Shown here in pieces: positions 1-5,753 of a DNA stretch of 18,220 nucleotides. The stretch comes from Alphaproteobacteria bacterium. GTDB lineage: Bacteria > Pseudomonadota > Alphaproteobacteria > Puniceispirillales > Puniceispirillaceae. Numbering within the stretch: position 1 is the stretch's first letter; every line of letters starts with the position of its first letter. Location: NCBI GenBank assembly GCA_011522945.1, contig WTHY01000076.1:1-18220 (forward strand), written 5' to 3'. The notes under the pieces are model-generated. The model had not been told where the DNA came from, did no database searches, and saw nothing but the letters and a program-made list of their open reading frames with translations. A program made the position numbers and the translations under genes.

Positions 1-962
1 CTGATAGGCTGCCCGGACGCGATTTTGATTTGCTCTTCAACAAGATCAATGCCAGTGATACATTCTGTAATCGGATGTTCAACCTGAAGGCGGGTATTCA
101 TTTCAATAAAGAAAAATTCGCCATCCTGATATAAAAATTCCATCGTTCCGACGCCGAGATACCCCATATCTCTTGTCGCTTTTGCTGCAAGAGCGCCAAT
201 ATCAGCACGCTGTTTTTCGGTTAAGGCTGGTGAGGGGGCTTCTTCAAATAACTTCTGGTGACGGCGCTGAACAGAACATTCACGTTCGCCTAAATGGACG
301 AAATTTCCATGGCTGTCGCCAAGCACTTGCACTTCAATATGGCGTGGGTTGCTTAGATAATGTTCCAAATAAACGGTATCATCACCAAAAGCAGCCTTTG
401 CTTCTGAGCGTGCTGATGAAAAAGCTTCTTCCAGCATATCAGCTGTTTCAGCCACTTTCATGCCGCGGCCACCACCACCAGAGGCAGCCTTGACGAGCAG
501 CGGATAGCCAACAGTTTCCGCAACTTCACGTGCCTCTTCAATTGTATGCACAGCACCTGGTGAGCCTGGAACAAGTGGTAGGCCTGCGGCAGCAGCAGTT
601 ATTTTGGCTTCTACCTTGTCACCCATTTTGCGGATATGTTCAGGAGATGGACCTATAAATGTCATGCCATGTGCAGAGATGATTTCTGCAAAATCAGCAT
701 TTTCAGCCAAGAAGCCAACACCCGGATGGATAGCATCACACCCGGTTATAATGGCAGCTGACAGAATAGCAGAGATTTTCAGGTAGGAATCTGTTGCAGA
801 TGCCGGGCCTATACAGACAGATTCATCTGCAAGCTTTACCGGCATAGAATTGGCATCAGCTGTTGAATGCACAATGACAGTTGGGATTTCTAACTCTTTG
901 CACGCCCGCAAAACGCGCAAAGCAACATCACCACGATTTGCTATAAGGACCTTTTTAAACAT
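1..962 (-). CDS. accC: Biotin carboxylase subunit of acetyl-CoA carboxylase, C-terminus cut by window edge
   Basis: ATP-grasp enzyme that carboxylates the biotin carried by AccB, using ATP and bicarbonate; first half-reaction of acetyl-CoA carboxylase in fatty-acid synthesis. My translation from the ATG at 962 gives an open frame of about 320 residues out of a usual ~450, so the C-terminal biotin-carboxylase domain is missing. The start MFKKVLIANRG is the family N-terminus. Visible active-site residues (E. coli numbering in brackets) are K116 (116), K158 (159), the glycine-rich loop 162-168 GGGGRGM, H208 (209), K237 (238), E287 (288), N289 (290), R291 (292), Q293 (294), V294 (295) and E295 (296) in EMNTRLQVEHP. 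The usual HPGYGFL motif reads HPGVGFL here. The start lies two bases beyond the accB stop, so the pair is almost certainly cotranscribed and probably translationally coupled. Identification is secure. Confidence 0.97.
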   Translation of the reverse strand, partial: MFKKVLIANRGDVALRVLRACKELEIPTVIVHSTADANSMPVKLADESVCIGPASATDSYLKISAILSAAIITGCDAIHPGVGFLAENADFAEIISAHGMTFIGPSPEHIRKMGDKVEAKITAAAAGLPLVPGSPGAVHTIEEAREVAETVGYPLLVKAASGGGGRGMKVAETADMLEEAFSSARSEAKAAFGDDTVYLEHYLSNPRHIEVQVLGDSHGNFVHLGERECSVQRRHQKLFEEAPSPALTEKQRADIGALAAKATRDMGYLGVGTMEFLYQDGEFFFIEMNTRLQVEHPITECITGIDLVEEQIKIASGQPI

Positions 963-964
963 GG

Positions 965-1471
965 TTAGTCAATCACCACCAGAACCTGATCGAATTCGAC
1001 AGGTTGTCCATTTGTGAATAAAATATCTGAAACAGTTCCATCTTTCGGAGCGGTGATCGGGTTCATCACTTTCATTGCCTCAATGATGAGCAATGTTTGA
1101 CCTTTTTTTACAGTATCACCAACAGAAATAAAGGCAGGTGCGGAAGGTTCAGGTGATTCATAAGCTGTACCAACCATTGGTGATTCCACAGCGCCCGGGT
1201 GATTGCTTAGATCAGCTTCAGATTTTGGCTCACTTGGCGCTGGTGCTGGCGCTGTAGGTGCTGGTACTGCCGCAGGCGCTGCTGCTGCTGGGGCCGCTGC
1301 TGGCGCGCTAACCATAACTTGTCCAGAATGATTGCGAGACAGGCGCACAGCAACAGCGTCTGTCTCCAGCTCTAATTCCATCAAATTTTTTTCATCGAGA
1401 ATTTCGGCCAAATCACGTACTAGTTTCGCGTCGCCAGTGAGGTTTTTTCTCGGTTTTGTTGGTGTTGCCAT
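965..1471 (-). CDS. accB: Biotin carboxyl carrier protein of acetyl-CoA carboxylase
   Basis: Carries the covalently bound biotin that shuttles carboxyl groups between biotin carboxylase and the carboxyltransferase. The 168-residue length is normal for the family. Three parts are visible: an N-terminal helical region (about 1-50, with LVRDLAEILDEKNLMELEL), a flexible Ala/Pro-rich linker (about 54-85), and a C-terminal biotinyl domain (about 92-168). The biotin-accepting lysine is K134 in EAMKVMNPI; the more common form is EAMKMMN, and the Val variant is a conservative change. The start is supported by an AGGGG Shine-Dalgarno sequence at 1479-1483, seven bases before the ATG. The gene sits between aroQ and accC on the same strand, an order widespread in proteobacteria. 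Identification is certain. Confidence 0.97.
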   Translation of the reverse strand: MATPTKPRKNLTGDAKLVRDLAEILDEKNLMELELETDAVAVRLSRNHSGQVMVSAPAAAPAAAAPAAVPAPTAPAPAPSEPKSEADLSNHPGAVESPMVGTAYESPEPSAPAFISVGDTVKKGQTLLIIEAMKVMNPITAPKDGTVSDILFTNGQPVEFDQVLVVID

Positions 1472-1543
1472 CTAAAGACCCCTAAACGTAAAAATAATAA
1501 TCTAAAATTACAGCCCAACCTGCAGGCCGTAAAGTACGCATTG

Positions 1544-1978
1544 TTATGATTTTAGAATATCTGATAAAGCGTGAATAGCTAGTTTGTATGAACTGCTGCC
1601 AAAGCCGGCAATTACGCCGGTAACAACACCTGAAATCATCGAATGATGTCGGAAGCTTTCGCGTGCATGTACATGTGACAAATGAAGCTCCACCTTTGGC
1701 CCCTCAAACATCGATAAAGCATCATACAGGGCTATTGATGTATGTGTGTAGGCAGCTGCATTGATTGCAATGGCCCGTGCTGTTTCGCGTGCCTCTTGAA
1801 TAGCGGTTACAAGCTCGCCTTCATGGTTGGATTGAAACCATCCAATCGTGAGGCCGAGTGCCTCTGCTTCAGCGCGGCATTTCGCTTCAATGTCGCCAAG
1901 TGTTTCATGCCCATATATCTCAGGCTGACGCTGACCCAACATATTCAAATTCGGGCCGTTAATAATCATAATGTCCAT
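1544..1978 (-). CDS. aroQ: Type II 3-dehydroquinate dehydratase
   Basis: Converts 3-dehydroquinate to 3-dehydroshikimate, the third step of the shikimate pathway, in the cytoplasm; type II enzymes are small dodecamer-forming proteins. The 144-residue length is typical. The family signature INGPNLNMLGQRQPEIYG is at the N-terminus. By analogy with characterised enzymes the catalytic set is R17 and Y22 in the flexible lid, N73 and H79 in NAAAYTHTS, H99 in VELHLSHVHAR and R110, so nothing essential is missing. The chosen ATG gives MDIMIINGPN; the internal Met-4 is another possible start, but the only recognisable upstream AGGA favours neither strongly. The gene lies 57 bases after the dsbA-like gene and 72 bases before accB, with no terminator between them, so cotranscription is likely. 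Confidence 0.97.
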   Translation of the reverse strand: MDIMIINGPNLNMLGQRQPEIYGHETLGDIEAKCRAEAEALGLTIGWFQSNHEGELVTAIQEARETARAIAINAAAYTHTSIALYDALSMFEGPKVELHLSHVHARESFRHHSMISGVVTGVIAGFGSSSYKLAIHALSDILKS

Positions 1979-2035
1979 GCGTTGTGCCGTTCCTAATGAT
2001 TACGTGTTTCGCACTTTATATCTGTAATATAGGTT

Positions 2036-2755
2036 TTAAGAGTTATTGTTGCGTCTGGCAACCGCAACCAGCTCTTTGATTTGTGCCGCGCTTACAGCGC
2101 CTGGCACAATAACATCTCCGATGATCAATGCTGGGGTCCCTGTGATTTTTAACTGACGTGCCAATGCTGTATTTACTGACAAGCGCGCATCAATCGCGCC
2201 ATCAACCCGGTCTTTTGCGAATTGTTTCATATCAAGACCAGCTAATTTTGCAGCATCTTGAATGGTGCGCTCTGAAATACCGCCAACAGACTGCATCATT
2301 GCGATATGAAAATTTTCGAATTTACCCTGCCGTTGTGCTGCTAAGCCTGCACGTGCGGCAACAACTGAGCTATCTGATAAAATTGGAAATTCTTTTACGC
2401 GTAGTTCGACATTCGGATCTTCACTAAGAACCTGTCGCAAGTCATTGAAGACACGCTTACAATAGCCACAGTTATAATCTGAAAATTCGTAGATTGTTAC
2501 ATCTCCGTCTGGGTTTCCAAGTAGCCCATCCTCTTCATCCTGACGCGCGACAGCCAGCGCGCGATCAAGTTCAGCACGCTGCTCTCTTTGTGCTAGGTTT
2601 GTGAGCACCTCACGTATTAATTCAGGATTTTCAACAAGATATTGCTGAATAATGGCCCGCACTTCTGCTCTTTCGCCAGAATCCAGCTCTGCAGATGCAG
2701 GTTGTGCCAACAGGCATAGAGAGATAAGCGTTAAGGCAATAGAGCGGGATAGCAT
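2036..2755 (-). CDS. Periplasmic DsbA-family thiol-disulfide oxidoreductase
   Basis: Exported thioredoxin-fold protein that probably makes, breaks or isomerises disulfides in the periplasm. From the chosen ATG it has 239 residues. A signal peptide occupies 1-22 (hydrophobic core followed by ASA, then ELD). An N-terminal charged helical segment follows (about 24-75, containing IIQQYLVENPELIREVL), of the kind seen in ScsC/Com1-like proteins. The redox motif CGYC is at 96-99 in FSDYNCGYC, and a cis-proline loop appears near the end (GTPALIIGD). The frame extends upstream to 2839, but that extension would bury the signal peptide, and AAGGA at 2765-2769 sits nine bases before the chosen ATG. Whether it oxidises or isomerises cannot be told from sequence. 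No DsbB- or DsbD-type redox partner is encoded in this window. Confidence 0.93.
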   Translation of the reverse strand: MLSRSIALTLISLCLLAQPASAELDSGERAEVRAIIQQYLVENPELIREVLTNLAQREQRAELDRALAVARQDEEDGLLGNPDGDVTIYEFSDYNCGYCKRVFNDLRQVLSEDPNVELRVKEFPILSDSSVVAARAGLAAQRQGKFENFHIAMMQSVGGISERTIQDAAKLAGLDMKQFAKDRVDGAIDARLSVNTALARQLKITGTPALIIGDVIVPGAVSAAQIKELVAVARRNNNS

Positions 2756-2764
2756 TGCAGAATA

Positions 2765-2769
2765 TCCTT
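2765..2769 (-). promoter_or_regulatory. Ribosome binding site fixing the DsbA-like start
   Basis: AAGGA on the minus strand lies nine bases upstream of the ATG at 2755. This supports the signal-peptide start over the longer open frame reaching 2839. Confidence 0.7.
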
Positions 2770-2842
2770 TGTTAAAAGCTACATATTGTGGCGTGACCAT
2801 GCGCCACACTAGCCATGCGGTGGGTGAATGACAAGACACCAG

Positions 2843-2878
2843 ACTTCCGTCCTATGTAAAACTTCCGTCCTGTGTAAA
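2843..2878. repeat. Two-copy 18-bp tandem repeat
   Basis: ACTTCCGTCCTATGTAAA (2843-2860) is followed directly by ACTTCCGTCCTGTGTAAA (2861-2878); one base differs. It lies in the 143-base gap between the M48 protease stop and the DsbA-like start. It may be a simple slippage duplication or a paired protein-binding site. No stem-loop or protein-coding role is evident. Confidence 0.85.
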
Positions 2879-2898
2879 ATAAGTATGTCTTACTACCT

Positions 2899-4278
2899 TT
2901 ATTGCAGTGGCTGAGATAAATGAAACAAAATATCACGTGCACGGGCTTCCACATCATTTGGAACAGCCTCCACCCGTAATGCACGCTCAGATAGATTTAT
3001 GGCATCTTGCAGTGCGCCTCTCAATAAAGCTTCTTCTGCCAGTGAGAGATGCGCATGTGCTAGGCGCCCGCTTCGTCCATAAGCAATGCCTAGCTCGCGC
3101 CGTGCAAATGCCCAGTTTGGCTCTCCCTTGACAGCTCTCTCAAGCATCTGAACAGCTTCATCAAGGTGAGATGGAGTGCCTTTGGCCACAAGAACACGCC
3201 CAAGGCTTAGCGCTATTTGCGGGGCGTTTGGAAATAAGGTTAGCGCTTTTCTGTAGGCCTCTGCTGCTGCGTCTATATCACCTGACGCAAAGGCAATTTC
3301 GCCTGCTAGCTCATGGAAGAAGGGATCATTAGCATGGTCTGTCAGCAAAGCGTCAATTTGCAGGCGTGCTTTATCAAGAGACCCCCTTCGATAGGAACGA
3401 ATAGCTTCTCGATATGCCATAGCGGTAAGAATATCATCCTCAGCCGCGGTTTCTGCTTGGTCGATTTGAGTTTGCAAGGCACGGGTTAGCGGCGTGTTAT
3501 TATAGCCACTCAATTTTGCCCGAATACGCCAGAGATGTGTTTTGATGGTTTCCGGTATAGGTGTGCCTGTTACAGCAGATTCTTGCACATGGTCTTCAAT
3601 AGCAGATAGTCTGAGTTCAGGATTTGGATGTGTTGAATAATATTCACTTTGCCTGTCTTGAGGCAGGGCGCGCTGGCGAGATAATCTACGCATAAGTTTG
3701 CTGAGGCCTTCTGATGAAAAGCCTGCATTATCCATAGCCATTAATGCCCACTCATCTGCAACTGCTTCATCAACACGTGATGACGCCAGATAGGTACGGC
3801 GCGCTCTGTCTGTACCGCCTATGATAATGCCGGCTGCAGCATCCGTATCGCCTGTTGCTGTTGTTGCAATAGCTGCCAATGTTGTAAGTGCAGTAGCTAG
3901 ATTGGCATTTGCAATGGCCTGATCTCTGCGTGGCACATGCCCAGCACTTAAATGTCCAATTTCATGGGCAATTACCCCTAGAATTTCGCCATCTGTTTCA
4001 GCATTAAGCAAAAGGCCTGTATGTATGTAAATGCGATCCCGACCTGCAACAAAAGCGTTAAAGGCAGGATCGGCAACAATCGTAAAATGGACGCCATCTG
4101 CAAATCCAGCCTGTTGAGCCAAGGGCAGACTCAGCTGACGCAATCGAAATTCAATTTCTGTATCTCTAATAATGCCCGCTTCAGCACGCACAGATATAAG
4201 GCCAAAGCAAGTAACAAAAAAACTACAGAATATCAGCAAAAAGAGGGTATTCCTGCTTATCTTGTTTGTTCGAAGCAT
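2899..4278 (-). CDS. BepA-like periplasmic M48 metalloprotease with TPR repeats
   Basis: Probable zinc endopeptidase for outer-membrane protein quality control, by analogy with E. coli BepA, which degrades or chaperones stalled LptD and BAM substrates. The 459-residue protein begins with a signal peptide (hydrophobic 11-30, possible cleavage near A32-A34). The M48 domain follows: HEIGH at 105-109 supplies two zinc histidines and the catalytic E106, and E171 in VDEAVADEW is the third ligand. H217 in YYSTHPNPELR matches the region where BepA has a regulatory histidine (inference). About 280-430 is helical and TPR-like, for example in DIDAAAEAYRKALTLFPNAP. The start is supported by AGGGA eight bases upstream. 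It is the first gene of the minus-strand cluster and diverges from the aminotransferase. The family assignment is sure; the BepA-like role is inferred from architecture. Confidence 0.93.
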   Translation of the reverse strand: MLRTNKISRNTLFLLIFCSFFVTCFGLISVRAEAGIIRDTEIEFRLRQLSLPLAQQAGFADGVHFTIVADPAFNAFVAGRDRIYIHTGLLLNAETDGEILGVIAHEIGHLSAGHVPRRDQAIANANLATALTTLAAIATTATGDTDAAAGIIIGGTDRARRTYLASSRVDEAVADEWALMAMDNAGFSSEGLSKLMRRLSRQRALPQDRQSEYYSTHPNPELRLSAIEDHVQESAVTGTPIPETIKTHLWRIRAKLSGYNNTPLTRALQTQIDQAETAAEDDILTAMAYREAIRSYRRGSLDKARLQIDALLTDHANDPFFHELAGEIAFASGDIDAAAEAYRKALTLFPNAPQIALSLGRVLVAKGTPSHLDEAVQMLERAVKGEPNWAFARRELGIAYGRSGRLAHAHLSLAEEALLRGALQDAINLSERALRVEAVPNDVEARARDILFHLSQPLQ

Positions 4279-4406
4279 GAATTCTTCCCTGAAGTTGTAG
4301 GTTTTAGCATAATATGCCGTAAATTATTATTTTTCAGAATATTATTCGAAAAAAGAGATTTGACATGTAAATAAAGACATGATGTTGTGCGTATCATCAG
4401 TATTCT

Positions 4407-4447
4407 GTCTCTATAATGCTTAGCTCTCCTCTTCGCATTATAGAGAC
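4407..4447. promoter_or_regulatory. Perfect 13-bp inverted repeat between divergent genes, candidate operator
   Basis: GTCTCTATAATGC (4407-4419) is exactly reverse-complementary to GCATTATAGAGAC (4435-4447), with a 15-base spacer. Each arm contains TATAAT reading towards the centre of the repeat. A smaller dyad, ACTTTT-CGTT-AAAAGT (4446-4461), abuts the right arm. The repeat lies midway between the starts of the M48 protease and the aminotransferase. It could bind a dimeric regulator, hold promoter -10 boxes, or form an RNA stem in a 5' leader. It is not followed by a T-run that would suggest a terminator. Confidence 0.8.
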
Positions 4448-4466
4448 TTTTCGTTAAAAGTGTATA
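4437..4466 (-). promoter_or_regulatory. Possible sigma-70 promoter for the M48 protease cluster
   Basis: Read on the minus strand, TATACA (4466-4461; four of six matches to TTGACA) is followed after 18 bases by a consensus TATAAT (4442-4437). The -10 box lies inside the right arm of the inverted repeat. Transcription would begin near 4430 and leave a leader of about 150 bases before the protease start. This is pattern matching only. Confidence 0.35.
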
Positions 4467-4468
4467 AT
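4463..4468 (+). promoter_or_regulatory. Possible -10 box for the aminotransferase
   Basis: A consensus TATAAT lies 41 bases before the aminotransferase ATG, giving a predicted leader of about 35 bases. No good TTGACA lies 16-18 bases upstream. The position where a -35 would fall is inside the right arm of the inverted repeat, which would suit an activator- or repressor-controlled promoter. Confidence 0.3.
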
Positions 4469-4509
4469 CAATGCCCTCGAAATTCGTCAGAAATATGGTG
4501 TGAAACCAA

Positions 4510-5691
4510 ATGTTGCCAAGAAAATTAAAAATCGCACAGCGAAGTCATCTACCACCTTTTATGGCTATGGAAGTGATGGCAAAGGCGGCGGCAATGGAAC
4601 AGGCCGGTCAGGATATTCTGCATCTGGAAATTGGTCAGCCATCATCATCAGCCCCTAAATCTGTCATGGCGGGGATGAGCTCTATTATGGCCGAGCAGCG
4701 CAATCATGGTTATGCGGTTGCGCTAGGTTTGCCGGAGCTGCGTGAGCGTATCGCACGTCATTATCAGGATTGGTATGATGTGGATGTGCCTGTAGATCGT
4801 GTAGCAGTCACGGTTGGCTCTTCAACAGCTTTTGCTTTGAGCTTTATGGCGGCATTTGATGAGGGCGATCAGATCGCTTTACCAAATCCTGGTTATCCTG
4901 CTTACAGAAATTTGATGCTTGGCATGGGTGTTGAGCCTGTCATGTTGCCGGCAGGCGTTGATGATGGCTGGATGCCAAACTTGAAGCAGATGGAGCGCTG
5001 GGATAGATTGCCCGAAGGTCTGATTATCGCCAGCCCGCACAATCCAACGGGGGTTATTATCGCTGCTGATGAGTTGCGTGAAATCACTGCATTCTGTCGC
5101 GCAAATGGTGTACGTCTCATTTCTGATGAAATTTATCACGGTCTATCTTATCAGACCCGTGCTGAAACAGCTCTGAAATTCACTGATGATGCCATTGTTG
5201 TAAACAGCCTTTCGAAATATTTTTCAATGACAGGCTGGCGTATTGGCTGGATGATTATGCCGGATGAATTGGCGGCGCCTGTTGAGCGGCTTGCCCAAAA
5301 TCTCTACATATCCGCCCCCACGCCTAATCAACGTGCGGCGATCGCTGCTTTTGACTGTGCAGAGGAACTAGATCTGCATTGCGAAAGATATGCCCATAAT
5401 CGCGAGATATTACTTAATACGCTGCCGTCTGCGTTCATTGGCAATGCTGCTCCATGTGATGGAGCATTCTACCTATATTGCGATATTAGTGCGTTAAGTG
5501 ACGACTCGATCGCTTTTGCAGCAGATTTATTAGAGGCTACCGGTGTTGCCACAACCCCAGGTGTTGATTTCGATCAGGAAAATGGCCACCGCTATTTGCG
5601 GCTGTCTTTTGCAGGTGCCACAGAAGTGATTGAAGAGGCTGCATCACGCATTTCAGACTTTGTTGCAAAACGCCTATCTAACGCAGCATAA
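4510..5691 (+). CDS. PLP-dependent class I/II aminotransferase
   Basis: Fold-type I pyridoxal-phosphate aminotransferase, probably acting on an amino acid and a 2-oxo acid in the cytoplasm; the substrate cannot be told from sequence. The 393-residue length is normal for the aspartate-aminotransferase superfamily. K236 in NSLSKYFSMTGWRIGW is the Schiff-base lysine. N178 in SPHNPTG, D206 and Y209 in SDEIYHG, and R244 are the expected cofactor-binding residues. R364 in RYLRLSFAG matches the arginine that binds the substrate carboxylate. The ribosome binding site is weak (GGTG about ten bases upstream). An internal Met-18 could be a start, but residues 5-17 resemble the N-termini of relatives as I recall them. 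The gene stands alone, divergent from the M48 cluster and ending at a strong terminator. Confidence 0.93.
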   Translation: MLPRKLKIAQRSHLPPFMAMEVMAKAAAMEQAGQDILHLEIGQPSSSAPKSVMAGMSSIMAEQRNHGYAVALGLPELRERIARHYQDWYDVDVPVDRVAVTVGSSTAFALSFMAAFDEGDQIALPNPGYPAYRNLMLGMGVEPVMLPAGVDDGWMPNLKQMERWDRLPEGLIIASPHNPTGVIIAADELREITAFCRANGVRLISDEIYHGLSYQTRAETALKFTDDAIVVNSLSKYFSMTGWRIGWMIMPDELAAPVERLAQNLYISAPTPNQRAAIAAFDCAEELDLHCERYAHNREILLNTLPSAFIGNAAPCDGAFYLYCDISALSDDSIAFAADLLEATGVATTPGVDFDQENGHRYLRLSFAGATEVIEEAASRISDFVAKRLSNAA

Positions 5692-5705
5692 ATCATAAGC
5701 GCATT

Positions 5706-5740
5706 AAAAAAGGGTAGGTGAGATACCTACCCTTAATTTT
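5706..5740. terminator. Bidirectional rho-independent terminator between aminotransferase and rne
   Basis: A perfect 10-bp stem AAGGGTAGGT (5710-5719) / ACCTACCCTT (5725-5734) closes a 5-base loop. On the plus strand it is followed by AATTTTAG. On the minus strand it is followed by a run of six T (the A-run at 5706-5711). It sits between the converging aminotransferase and rne genes and should stop transcription from both sides, more strongly for rne. Confidence 0.9.
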
Positions 5741-5753
5741 AGCTTTTGGCTGG

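Noticed and set aside
173..786. Two plus-strand open frames (106 and 60 codons) near the left edge
   Set aside because: They are antisense to accC, whose continuous minus-strand frame has all biotin-carboxylase active-site motifs.
4360..4388. Consensus TTGACA as a -35 for a rightward promoter
   Set aside because: The hexamer 17 bases downstream is TGTTGT, a poor -10, and better-matching elements lie nearer the aminotransferase.
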